DNA from: Gammaproteobacteria bacterium
GTDB taxonomy: Bacteria > Pseudomonadota > Gammaproteobacteria > AKS1
Assembly: GCA_027078075.1 (NCBI GenBank)
Contig: JALTKP010000310.1
Coordinates: forward strand, 1-32,247
Reading direction: 5' to 3'
Length of the DNA: 32,247 nt
Positions within the stretch are counted from its first letter, which is position 1. Every line of letters begins with the position of its first letter. The notes under the pieces are model-generated. The model saw only the letters and a program-made list of their open reading frames with translations. It was not told the origin of the DNA and did no database searches. Made by a program: the position numbers and the translations under genes. Positions 19,651 to 28,656 of this stretch are shown here, piece after piece.

Positions 19651-20760
19651 ATGAATACATATAAGATAATTTCACAAGTAGTTGTAGCATCGTTAGTGAG
19701 CATAGCAACATCGGGTTTTGCTATTACGGAGGATGACTCTGTGCATAGCTGGGGGCCTTGGACGACATTAGTTCAACCAGCAGCAGGTCGAACTGCCCCC
19801 GTTTCAACTACAGTAGCAGGGCCTGTGACGCCAGGTTTTGGGGCAGGTGATACAAATCAATTTACACCGGTTGTAACGACACCAAGCACAACGCCAACAA
19901 CGCCAAGCTCAGGTGATAGTTGTGTGGCTGGTTCAGCATGTAACTATGCTTTGATTTATTCTAGAGGGGACGGTGAAACATCACTCCAAGCGGCAACGGT
20001 GACATTAAATCCTATTCCGGTAAGACAACAAGTTTCAGAACAGCAACCGCCAGGTGATGGGCCGGTAGCTATTCAGGTTGCTCCCGCATTTGAAACGTCA
20101 TTAAATATTAATAGTACAAGTTCATTACCATTATCTATCTCGGTAAATAATGTATTAGTGAATTTTATAAATTCTACATTGTGGCGCTATAACGCGGGCA
20201 GAGATTTTGTCCAAGGCAACACGGTTGATGCAGGCGGTAGCGCTTTCGTATATGGGCTTTCTGAAATATCAGAAGCGGATCGTACGAGAACAATTGGCTA
20301 TTTTATAGCGGGTAGTTTAACGGGTACGGATGAACTTGATGCATTTAATGTGGGCGAAGTTGAAGCAAGTTATGAAGGCTTTACGCTTAATTCAGGTGTA
20401 GAAGTTGCGATTGATGTTGATTTTGGTGCGGGTACTTGGAATGGTAGCTGGAATGATGGCAATGATGGTGGCGTTAGAGCAGTAATGAGCACTGATGGTG
20501 TTAATGTTCTTAAGGGGGCTGTCGGTTTTAATGCGGAAGGGGTCATAGATGGTGCAAATTTGGTTTCAACCTCTATCTCGGCAAGTGATGCCACGTCTAT
20601 CTCTGGAACAATAGATGGCTCGTTCTTTGGTGGTGGAGCCTCTGTACTGGCTGGTTCACTGGAGATTAAAAAATCTACTCAAAACTACACTGATGGTGAA
20701 TATCAGGATTTATATGTAACGAGTCGAAATGTTACTTTGCCACAGGCTAGGCCAGAATAA
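19651..20760 (+). CDS. Secreted Slam-cargo-like protein with Thr/Pro-rich linker and TbpB-like C-terminal barrel
   Basis: Signal peptide without lipobox; TTPSTTPTTPSS linker; CVAGSAC cysteine pair; C-terminal IDGSFFGGGASVLAGSLEI resembling the terminal barrel strands of TbpB-type cargo. Directly downstream of the Slam-like gene. Confidence 0.6.
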   Translation: MNTYKIISQVVVASLVSIATSGFAITEDDSVHSWGPWTTLVQPAAGRTAPVSTTVAGPVTPGFGAGDTNQFTPVVTTPSTTPTTPSSGDSCVAGSACNYALIYSRGDGETSLQAATVTLNPIPVRQQVSEQQPPGDGPVAIQVAPAFETSLNINSTSSLPLSISVNNVLVNFINSTLWRYNAGRDFVQGNTVDAGGSAFVYGLSEISEADRTRTIGYFIAGSLTGTDELDAFNVGEVEASYEGFTLNSGVEVAIDVDFGAGTWNGSWNDGNDGGVRAVMSTDGVNVLKGAVGFNAEGVIDGANLVSTSISASDATSISGTIDGSFFGGGASVLAGSLEIKKSTQNYTDGEYQDLYVTSRNVTLPQARPE

Positions 20761-20775
20761 TTTATTGTTTAAATC

Positions 20776-20806
20776 AAAAAAAGCGGCTTTTTAGCCGCTT
20801 TTTTTG
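20776..20806 (+). terminator. Intrinsic terminator after the cargo-like gene
   Basis: AAAAAAGCGGCT-TTTT-AGCCGCTTTTTTT. Confidence 0.9.
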
Positions 20807-20836
20807 TTACGAATGATTAATTCTTATACTAAATAC

Positions 20837-20865
20837 TTGGAAAATATCAGGCTTAAGGCTATAGT
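20837..20865 (+). promoter_or_regulatory. Candidate sigma70 promoter of the leuA leader
   Basis: TTGGAA, 17-nt spacer, TATAGT. Confidence 0.5.
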
Positions 20866-20872
20866 ATCTTCC

Positions 20873-20965
20873 ATGAGTACACAGGTACACAGCTTAAGTT
20901 TCAAGAAGGCCTATTCAGGTCAGGCTGCTTTGTGCCTTAATACACTCTTCCTGCTACTGCCGTAA
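20873..20965 (+). CDS. Leucine-rich leader peptide upstream of leuA (MSTQVHSLSFKKAYSGQAALCLNTLFLLLP*)
   Basis: 30-codon ORF ending with LCLNTLFLLLP, located between a terminator/promoter and leuA, followed by several stem-loops (20957-20970, 20987-21000, 21036-21094). Confidence 0.65.
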   Translation: MSTQVHSLSFKKAYSGQAALCLNTLFLLLP

Positions 20966-21035
20966 GGCAGACAATACATCCCCCATACCCTGGCGAGGGT
21001 CAGTATAAACGCAAAAATCAGACAAATATCAGTAG

Positions 21036-21094
21036 AATACCGGCGTACAGCCATGCCCATTTTCGGCTGTGAGTGGTAAAATGCCGGCAGTATT
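21036..21094 (+). promoter_or_regulatory. Nested stem-loop in the leuA 5' leader
   Basis: AATACCGGC pairs with GCCGG(CAG)TATT around an inner ACAGCC...GGCTGT stem. Confidence 0.5.
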
Positions 21095-21108
21095 GTATGG
21101 AGTAGGAC

Positions 21109-22653
21109 ATGAGTGACAAATTAATTATTTTTGATACGACTTTACGCGATGGTGAGCAAAGTCCCGGTGCGTCCATGACCAAGGATGAAAAGGTTCGTAT
21201 CGCCAAAGCACTTGAAAAAATGCGTGTTGATGTTATTGAGGCGGGTTTTCCGATTGCCTCTCAAGGTGATTTCGAGGCAGTAAAAGCAGTTGCTGATACC
21301 GTTCAGGACAGCACAATCTGTGGATTGGCTCGTGCACTGGATAAAGATATTGATCGAGCTGGTGAAGCGCTTAAAGGCGCTAATTCAGCACGTATCCATA
21401 CCTTTATCGCAACGTCTCCGATTCACATGAAAGATAAGTTGCGTATGTCACCAGATCAGGTTTTAGAACAAGCGGTGGCTGCTGTAACACGGGCACGTCA
21501 GCATACAGATGATGTTGAATTTTCGCCTGAAGACGCAGGTCGTTCTGAATTGGATTTTTTATGTCGAGTGCTTGAAGCTGTGATTGATGCCGGCGCGACA
21601 ACCTTAAATATCCCTGATACGGTTGGTTATAATTTACCGCATCAATTTGGTGAATTGATTTATAACTTACGTGAAAAAATTCCCAATTCAGATAAAGCAA
21701 TTTTCTCGGTACATTGCCATAACGATCTTGGTTTAGCTGTATCAAATTCATTGTCTGCGGTGTTAAACGGAGCAAGACAAGTTGAATGTACCATTAATGG
21801 TTTGGGTGAGCGTGCCGGTAATGCTTCATTAGAAGAAGTTGTGATGGCAGTACGTACACGTCAGGATATTTTTGATTGTGACACCGAGCTTGATTCTACT
21901 CAGATCATGACCTGTTCACGTCTTGTTTCTGGTATTACTGGTTTTGCAGTACAGCCAAATAAGGCCATTGTTGGTGCAAATGCTTTTGCACACGAATCTG
22001 GTATTCATCAAGATGGTGTATTAAAGAAACGTGAGACTTACGAAATCATGCGTGCTGAAGATGTTGGTTGGTCAGCGAATCGAATGGTACTTGGTAAACA
22101 TTCTGGGCGTAATGCTTTCCGTACCCGCATGCAGGAATTAGGTTTTAGTTTTGAGTCTGAAGATGATGCAAATGATGCATTTTCTCGTTTCAAAGATCTT
22201 GCTGATAAGAAGCATGAAATATTTGACGAAGATTTGCAGTCATTAATGACCGAAGCCGGTATTGAAGCTGAGAATGAGTTATTTAAATTAGTGTCATTAA
22301 AAGCCGGCAGTGAAACAGGTAAGAAGCCAGTTGCTGAAATTACTTTATGGGTCGATGGTGAAGAAAAATCGGCACGTTCAGAAGGTGGTGGGCCGGTTGA
22401 TGCCGCCTTTCGTGCCATAGAAGAAATTGTTGAAAGTGATACCGAGTTGCAACTTTATTCTGTCAATAACATTACTACCGGTACTGATTCACAAGGCGAA
22501 GTGACGGTTCGTCTTGAAAAAGGTGGCAGTATTGTTAATGGACAAGGTGCAGATACAGATATTGTAATTGCATCAGCCAAAGCTTATATCAATGCCTTGA
22601 ATAAAATTATTCGACCTTCTGAACGTTCACACCCTCAAGCAGGTGATGTTTAA
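21109..22653 (+). CDS. leuA: 2-isopropylmalate synthase
   Basis: [55 protein letters not shown]-terminal regulatory domain. Confidence 0.97.
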   Translation: MSDKLIIFDTTLRDGEQSPGASMTKDEKVRIAKALEKMRVDVIEAGFPIASQGDFEAVKAVADTVQDSTICGLARALDKDIDRAGEALKGANSARIHTFIATSPIHMKDKLRMSPDQVLEQAVAAVTRARQHTDDVEFSPEDAGRSELDFLCRVLEAVIDAGATTLNIPDTVGYNLPHQFGELIYNLREKIPNSDKAIFSVHCHNDLGLAVSNSLSAVLNGARQVECTINGLGERAGNASLEEVVMAVRTRQDIFDCDTELDSTQIMTCSRLVSGITGFAVQPNKAIVGANAFAHESGIHQDGVLKKRETYEIMRAEDVGWSANRMVLGKHSGRNAFRTRMQELGFSFESEDDANDAFSRFKDLADKKHEIFDEDLQSLMTEAGIEAENELFKLVSLKAGSETGKKPVAEITLWVDGEEKSARSEGGGPVDAAFRAIEEIVESDTELQLYSVNNITTGTDSQGEVTVRLEKGGSIVNGQGADTDIVIASAKAYINALNKIIRPSERSHPQAGDV

Positions 22654-22661
22654 AACAGCTT

Positions 22662-23390
22662 ATGCATGATCAGTATCTACAAGCAATGGGAATTACCCGC
22701 TGGGTCAGACGTGAGTCTGACCCAGTTGTAGTAAATGACATAGTGGAACAAGTCGCACCACAAGTTGAAGAGAATAACGAAGTAGAATTAACCGTCATTC
22801 AGACACCAGACAGTCATATGGTGGATGATCTTGACTGGCATGGGCTTCAGCAACAAGTATCAAGCTGTATTGCATGTGATTTGCACGCGACACGTTCACA
22901 AGTTGTTTTTGGTGCGGGTAGTCAACAAGCTGACTGGATGATTATTGGTGAAGCACCTGGTGCAGAGGAAGAGCAGCAAGGGCTACCCTTTATGGGGCAA
23001 TCGGGTCAATTATTGACAGGGATGATTGAGGCAATGGGCTTGAAGCGTGAACAAGTCTATATCACCAATATTCTTAAATGCCGCCCACCTGAAAACCGAG
23101 ATCCGAGTAAAGATGAAATAATGGCTTGCCATGCTTTTCTAAGACGTCAAATTGAATTGCTGCAACCTAAAATTATATTGGTATTTGGTCGAGTTGCAGC
23201 ACAGAATCTTTTAGATACAGATAAACTCATGAAAGATCTGCATGGCAAGGTGTTCAAGTATAAAGACACTGATATTCCCGTTGTTACAACCTATCATCCT
23301 GCTTACTTATTACGAGCACCGAGTGAGAAGCGAAAGGCATGGAATGACTTGCAAGTGGCAATGCGTATTGTCGCAGGTGAAACTTCATGA
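22662..23390 (+). CDS. Uracil-DNA glycosylase superfamily protein (family 4-like, Fe-S)
   Basis: CIACDLHATRSQVVFGAG; IIGEAPGAEEEQQGLPFMGQSGQLL; TNILKCRPPENRDP; TYHPAYLLR. Confidence 0.9.
   Translation: MHDQYLQAMGITRWVRRESDPVVVNDIVEQVAPQVEENNEVELTVIQTPDSHMVDDLDWHGLQQQVSSCIACDLHATRSQVVFGAGSQQADWMIIGEAPGAEEEQQGLPFMGQSGQLLTGMIEAMGLKREQVYITNILKCRPPENRDPSKDEIMACHAFLRRQIELLQPKIILVFGRVAAQNLLDTDKLMKDLHGKVFKYKDTDIPVVTTYHPAYLLRAPSEKRKAWNDLQVAMRIVAGETS
22700..22725. repeat. Perfect 11-bp inverted repeat with GTGA loop inside the UDG coding region
   Basis: CTGGGTCAGAC-GTGA-GTCTGACCCAG. Confidence 0.85.
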
Positions 23391-23857
23391 GTGCGGTATT
23401 GCAACAACCCCATATTAGCCTCTGCCCAATGCAACTAGATAATGTAGAAGAGGTATTAAAGATAGAACATACAATGTATGACTATCCATGGACTGAAGGT
23501 ATCTTCAAAGATTGTTTACGGGTTGGTTATTGTTGTTGGTTGTTAATGGAAGATGATGAAATTGCAGCCTATTCAGTTTTATCTGCAGCGGCAGGTGAGT
23601 CGCACTTACTAAACCTATGCGTTAGAAAAACCAGTCAGCGTCGTGGCTATGGTAGACAATTAATGGAACACATGCTGAAATTAGCAAAACGACATGATGC
23701 TGACGTTTGCTTGTTAGAAGTAAGACCATCAAATACGGCAGCGATAGATTTGTATGAAAAAATGGATTTTGTTGAAGTCGGTGTACGACCCAATTATTAC
23801 CCAGCGAAGAATGGTCATGAAGATGCGGTTATTCTCGCACGTGAACTAACCTTTTAA
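23387..23857 (+). CDS. rimI: Ribosomal protein S18-alanine N-acetyltransferase
   Basis: GNAT fold: LLNLCVRKTSQRRGYGRQLMEHML, LLEVRPSNTAAIDLYEKMDFVEVGVRPNYYPAKNGHEDAVIL. ATGA overlap with the upstream gene. Confidence 0.92.
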   Translation: MSAVLQQPHISLCPMQLDNVEEVLKIEHTMYDYPWTEGIFKDCLRVGYCCWLLMEDDEIAAYSVLSAAAGESHLLNLCVRKTSQRRGYGRQLMEHMLKLAKRHDADVCLLEVRPSNTAAIDLYEKMDFVEVGVRPNYYPAKNGHEDAVILARELTF

Positions 23858-23877
23858 TTTAAAAATTGTAGATAAAA

Positions 23878-25458
23878 ATGTCAGAAATTACAGACGAAAC
23901 ATCCTTGCGTCGTACCTTTGCGATTGTTTCACATCCGGATGCAGGTAAAACAACACTTACCGAGAAATTACTGTTATTTGGTGGTGCAATTCAAATGTCC
24001 GGTACCGTTAAAGGCCGTAAGTCTGATAGGCATGCGACCTCTGACTGGATGGAATTAGAAAAGCAACGTGGTATCTCTGTTACTTCATCGGTTATGCAGT
24101 TTACTTATGGTGATAAGATTGTAAACCTACTTGATACTCCTGGGCATGAAGATTTCTCAGAAGATACTTATCGTACACTAACCGCAGTCGATTCAGCTTT
24201 AATGGTAATCGATTGTGCGAAAGGTGTAGAGCAACGAACAATTAAATTGATGGATGTTTGTCGTTTACGTGACACACCGATAATGACATTTATTAATAAA
24301 CTTGATCGTGAAGGTCGAGATCCTTTTGAATTGCTCGATGAAATTGAAGATATTCTAAAAATTCGTTGCGCGCCGATTACTTGGCCGATAGGTATGGGTA
24401 AAACACTTAAAGGTGTTTTCCATATGTTAAATGATACGGTTCATCTTTTTAGTGCCACCCATAAAGGTAAAGTGCAGGAAGGTGAAGTCATCGAAGGGTT
24501 AGACAACCCGCGTCTTGATGAGTTGCTGGGTGTGCAGGCAGAAGAATTGCGTGAAGAAATTGAATTGGTTCGCGGAGCAGGTAATGCTTTTGATGTTGAT
24601 GATTATCTTAAAGGAGAATTAACGCCGGTTTTGTTTGGTTCGGCAACCAATAACTTTGGCATTAAAGAGTTATTAGATGTTTTTACCGAAAATGCACCTG
24701 CGCCATTAACACGTCAAGCAGATGTGCGAGCAGTGACTCCAGGCGAAGGTAAATTTTCAGGGTTTGTATTCAAAATTCAAGCGAACATGGATCCAGCGCA
24801 TCGAGATAGAATTGCCTTCTTGCGCATTACATCGGGTAAATTTACCAAGGGTATGAAAATGTATCAGGTCCGTTTAGGTAAAGATGTGCAGATTGCCAAT
24901 GCAACAACATTTATGGCAAGAGAACGTGAAAATGTAGTTGAAGCATATCCTGGCGACATTATCGGTTTGCATAACCATGGCACAATTAAGATTGGTGATA
25001 CTTTTACGCAAGGTGAGAATCTTAAATTTACCGGAATCCCTCATTTCGCACCGGAGTTATTTAGACGAGTCGTATTACGTGACCCTTTAAAAATGAAAGC
25101 CTTATTGAAAGGTTTGGTACAACTATCAGAAGAAGGTGCAACACAGGTATTCCGCCCTAAACAAAGTAATGACCTCATTCTTGGCGCAGTAGGTATCTTG
25201 CAGTTTGATGTAGTGGCATATCGACTGAAAGATGAATATAACGTGGAATGTTCGTATGAGCCGGTACAGGTTGCTACAGCTAGGTGGATTGAGTGTGACG
25301 ACCCTAAAATGCTCGCTGATTTTGAGAAAAAGGCAGTTGAGAACCTAGCTGTCGATGCAGCTGAGGAACTGACATATCTTGCTCCTACACGGGTAAATTT
25401 AGACTTAATGATGGAACGTTGGCCTGAAATAAGATTTTTATCAACCAGAGAGCATTAG
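23878..25458 (+). CDS. prfC: Peptide chain release factor 3
   Basis: [65 protein letters not shown]; full length. Confidence 0.97.
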   Translation: MSEITDETSLRRTFAIVSHPDAGKTTLTEKLLLFGGAIQMSGTVKGRKSDRHATSDWMELEKQRGISVTSSVMQFTYGDKIVNLLDTPGHEDFSEDTYRTLTAVDSALMVIDCAKGVEQRTIKLMDVCRLRDTPIMTFINKLDREGRDPFELLDEIEDILKIRCAPITWPIGMGKTLKGVFHMLNDTVHLFSATHKGKVQEGEVIEGLDNPRLDELLGVQAEELREEIELVRGAGNAFDVDDYLKGELTPVLFGSATNNFGIKELLDVFTENAPAPLTRQADVRAVTPGEGKFSGFVFKIQANMDPAHRDRIAFLRITSGKFTKGMKMYQVRLGKDVQIANATTFMARERENVVEAYPGDIIGLHNHGTIKIGDTFTQGENLKFTGIPHFAPELFRRVVLRDPLKMKALLKGLVQLSEEGATQVFRPKQSNDLILGAVGILQFDVVAYRLKDEYNVECSYEPVQVATARWIECDDPKMLADFEKKAVENLAVDAAEELTYLAPTRVNLDLMMERWPEIRFLSTREH

Positions 25459-25554
25459 AGTTGATCTTAACTATTTGTTTATAATGGTAAAATTATATTA
25501 TGGCGATAAAAGAATAAACATCGAATTTCTAAAGTCTTTTCTATAATTACCGAT

Positions 25555-25588
25555 AGCCTGTACATAGTCACTCTGTACAGGCTTTTTT
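25555..25588 (+). terminator. Intrinsic terminator between prfC and the VWA gene
   Basis: AGCCTGTACA-TAGTCACTC-TGTACAGGCT followed by TTTTT. It abuts the ATG at 25589. Confidence 0.8.
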
Positions 25589-28042
25589 ATGACTCATTTT
25601 AATGAGAATTTTTCACGATCATGTCTACGAACATGGGTATTTACCCTCGTATCAGCAGTATTTCTTTGTCTATTATTTATCACAGGAAAGGTTAGCGCAG
25701 CAGAAGCGAGCACGGTAGAGCCGACAACTGATTTACGTATTCTGGTTGATGTGTCTGGCAGTATGAAAAAGAATGATCCAAAAAATTTACGTAGAGATGC
25801 TCTACGTTTATTAATTGGAATGTTACCTGAAACAAGTCGTGTAGGTATCTGGAGTTTTGGCCAATACGTCAATATGCAGGTAAAACCTGATTTCGCAACA
25901 AAAGCCTGGAAAAAGAATGCACGTAAAGAAGCAAACACGATTCGTTCTTTAGGTCTTTATACCAACATACAAGATACCCTAACCAAAAGTAGTTGGGATT
26001 GGCGACGTCCTGATCCTAAATGGGATCGTCACATGATTTTATTAACTGACGGTATGGTTGATATATCAAAAGATCCATCAAAGAACCGCAAGTCACGCCA
26101 AAAAATTCTAGGCAGTATTGTTTCTGATCTTAAAGCAGCCAATGTGAAGATACATACTATTGCACTGTCTAAACAAGCTGATCATGAGCTATTAAGAACA
26201 TTATCGACAAAGACCGATGGTTGGTATGAGTCAGTTGAATCTGCTGATATGCTGCAGCGACTGTTTTTAAGACTATTTGAAAAAACCACCAAGATGGATT
26301 CATTACCGCTAGAAGGTAATTTATTTGATGTTGATGGAAGTATCAGTGATATGACATTGCTGGTATTTCGCAGTGCATCAGGAAAACCAACTAAAGTATT
26401 AGCACCTGACCATTCTGTTTTAGAGTATGGCAAGCCACATAAAAATGTTGATTGGTTTCAGGATAAAAGTTTTGACATCATCACCATTCATAAACCAATG
26501 GTGGGTAAGTGGAAGTTAGATGCCGATATTGACAAAGATAATCGCGTTAAAATAATTAGTAACTTGAAATTACGCGTTGATTCACTGCCAATTGACATTA
26601 TTGAAAATGAATCAGTAAATTTAAAAGCATCCATTATTAGCAAGGAAGGACTTCTTGAAGATAAGGAAATGCTGAGCCTAATAAAGGTTACATCTCAAAG
26701 TGTTGGCTTTAAAGGCAACGAAGTAACTCAGGAAGTGCCAGCAACAAAATTGGCCGGTGTTTATGAAGCGCGGCTTGAAGGTGTTAGTGAAAAAGGCACA
26801 GTTCAAATTGTTGTAAAAGTGGATTCCCCTACATTTAAACGTGAATCAAGGCATGAAATAAAAGTTCACGAGAGTCCAATTAAATTAGAATTAAATGCGA
26901 CAACTAATGGTCTTGTTATTAGAGTAACGGAAAACCCATCTCTAATACAGACAGGTACTTTACAACTTGCACTAAGAATAGAAGGTAATAAAGGTGCTTA
27001 CTACGTAACAAAGTTTGGAGCACATCGCTGGCAAGCAACATTGGATAATGGTTTTGAAGGGAAGGAAATTACAATAAATGCGACTGCAAATCGTATTGGT
27101 AACATTAAGTTTAAAATGCAATTACATGGTCGATTACCTGTTGCGATAAAACCGATAAAAGATCCATTAACAATATGGGCAGAAGAAACAGATTCAGGGC
27201 TTGTTATTAAAGCATTGCTTGAAGAAAACTTGTTGCAAACAGGTACCTTACAACTTGGCTATTTCAAAGAGGGACACAAAGATCAAATAGTCACAATTCC
27301 CCAACAGACTGATAAAGTATGGCAACAATTACTATTGCCAGAGCATACTGGAGCTACATTGACAGTTTCAGCTTCTGCTCATCAACTTAATGGTAAAGAC
27401 TTCGAGAAAGAATACGCGGTGGTTGTGCCAAAGGTAAAAATCAAAGAACCCATTGCCGAAGTACAAGGTACACAAGATAATAAGCAGGATGAGCATGCAG
27501 AAGAAGCAGAACATGCTAAAGAAGAAGACCATGTAAAGGACGATGGGCATGAACCTGAAGCTGAGCATGAAGCGAATCCCGACGCAGAGCATGATGGTGA
27601 ATCTAGTTCACTTGTTATTATTATCGCATTGGTAATTGCAAATATTATAATATTTGGTGGTGCATACTTCGGTTATCGTTATTGGAAAAAGAAGAACCAA
27701 CCATTGCCAGATGACTATGATGAAGAGGATGCTAAAAAAACAGATGATGCTGCTAAGAAAGATCTTCCAGAATCTAAACAGGATGAAATAAAGAAGGACA
27801 GTGATGATACTGAGGATTTTTCTGAGCAAAGAAAGGAACCCACACCACCAGATGATGTGGAATTAAAAGTAGATGAGAAAGATGATACGCCAGAAGATGA
27901 AGACAAAGAAAAGCCTGAAAATGATGAGGAAGTTAAAGAGCCAGATATGATTGAAACCGCTTCGGCAGATGATCTTCCTGATTTTGATGTGGATATGGAG
28001 TCAGATACATCAGAGGAAAGTGATCAGGAGAAAGATAAATGA
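25589..28042 (+). CDS. VWA-domain periplasmic/membrane protein (TIGR03503-like)
   Basis: Signal peptide; DLRILVDVSGSMKKNDPKN MIDAS motif (DxSxS); HMILLTDGMVD; single C-terminal TM helix (LVIIIALVIANIIIFGGAYFGYRYW); long acidic tail. Confidence 0.8.
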   Translation: MTHFNENFSRSCLRTWVFTLVSAVFLCLLFITGKVSAAEASTVEPTTDLRILVDVSGSMKKNDPKNLRRDALRLLIGMLPETSRVGIWSFGQYVNMQVKPDFATKAWKKNARKEANTIRSLGLYTNIQDTLTKSSWDWRRPDPKWDRHMILLTDGMVDISKDPSKNRKSRQKILGSIVSDLKAANVKIHTIALSKQADHELLRTLSTKTDGWYESVESADMLQRLFLRLFEKTTKMDSLPLEGNLFDVDGSISDMTLLVFRSASGKPTKVLAPDHSVLEYGKPHKNVDWFQDKSFDIITIHKPMVGKWKLDADIDKDNRVKIISNLKLRVDSLPIDIIENESVNLKASIISKEGLLEDKEMLSLIKVTSQSVGFKGNEVTQEVPATKLAGVYEARLEGVSEKGTVQIVVKVDSPTFKRESRHEIKVHESPIKLELNATTNGLVIRVTENPSLIQTGTLQLALRIEGNKGAYYVTKFGAHRWQATLDNGFEGKEITINATANRIGNIKFKMQLHGRLPVAIKPIKDPLTIWAEETDSGLVIKALLEENLLQTGTLQLGYFKEGHKDQIVTIPQQTDKVWQQLLLPEHTGATLTVSASAHQLNGKDFEKEYAVVVPKVKIKEPIAEVQGTQDNKQDEHAEEAEHAKEEDHVKDDGHEPEAEHEANPDAEHDGESSSLVIIIALVIANIIIFGGAYFGYRYWKKKNQPLPDDYDEEDAKKTDDAAKKDLPESKQDEIKKDSDDTEDFSEQRKEPTPPDDVELKVDEKDDTPEDEDKEKPENDEEVKEPDMIETASADDLPDFDVDMESDTSEESDQEKDK
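26880..27400 (+). repeat. Tandem duplication of a roughly 95-aa domain within the VWA protein
   Basis: GLVIRVTENPSLIQTGTLQLALRIEGNKG and GLVIKALLEENLLQTGTLQLGYFKEGHKD are in register, each followed by matching ITINATANRIG / LTVSASAHQLN strands. Confidence 0.75.
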
Positions 28043-28656
28043 ATGAAACGGCCAGCACAATAGTAATTATTGCGGCTGAATTCGGCGCTGTGTTACTAGT
28101 GCTGTTTATAATTGCATTAATATTATTCTTAAAGCGACGTGCATCAGACAAACGTTATGTTGCTGAATTTATTGCGGAGCATAAAAAGAATCATGCTAAT
28201 AGACGTGATGCAATACGAGAAAAAATGGTATCAGACTCTCTTCTTAGTGAAGAAGAGTTAGATGATTTTCTTGATAACGTTACCGCATCAGAAAGAAAAC
28301 TCTATAAACGTATCTTGAATATGTACCTAGGTTTTGATCGACAATGTTTAACAGAAATTCGTGATGAATTATCAGATATTAATAGCAGTTGGATTGAAAC
28401 GGTTAAAAAGAACATAAATTCAGTGCCTGCCGGAAGTATTCCAGAAGAAAAAGTTCAGGAATTGAATGACAAGATTGATGAATTAACCACTGAAAATACT
28501 AAAATAGCAGTTGATCTTGCTGAGGCAATGGAAACTATGGAAGATATAGTTAAGGAATATTCTCTTATGTATGCGGGGCAGGAGAATGAAACAATGGATC
28601 GACTTTCTGATGACTACCAAAAATTGAAAAACAAATCAGATTCGCACAATAATTAA
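28039..28656 (+). CDS. Hypothetical membrane-anchored coiled-coil protein, partner of the VWA protein
   Basis: ATGA overlap with the VWA gene; N-terminal TM helix, then a charged, coiled-coil-like cytoplasmic region. Confidence 0.6.
   Translation: MNETASTIVIIAAEFGAVLLVLFIIALILFLKRRASDKRYVAEFIAEHKKNHANRRDAIREKMVSDSLLSEEELDDFLDNVTASERKLYKRILNMYLGFDRQCLTEIRDELSDINSSWIETVKKNINSVPAGSIPEEKVQELNDKIDELTTENTKIAVDLAEAMETMEDIVKEYSLMYAGQENETMDRLSDDYQKLKNKSDSHNN

Noticed and set aside
19651-20760. LAAG sequence in the adjacent Slam-like protein as a second LapG-type site
   Set aside because: The residue before AAG is Leu, outside the [T/A/P]AA[G/V] pattern, and it lies in the predicted barrel region rather than a linker.
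21404-21775. 123-aa minus-strand ORF within leuA
   Set aside because: Antisense to a highly conserved catalytic region of leuA, with no domain recognised.
22038-22418. 126-aa minus-strand ORF within leuA
   Set aside because: Antisense to leuA and Ser-rich, as expected from complementing a conserved coding frame.
27368-27906. Hydrophobic and Ser-rich minus-strand ORFs opposite the VWA tail
   Set aside because: The complement of a Glu/Asp/Lys-rich coding region naturally yields Phe/Leu/Ser-rich frames. No independent coding evidence.
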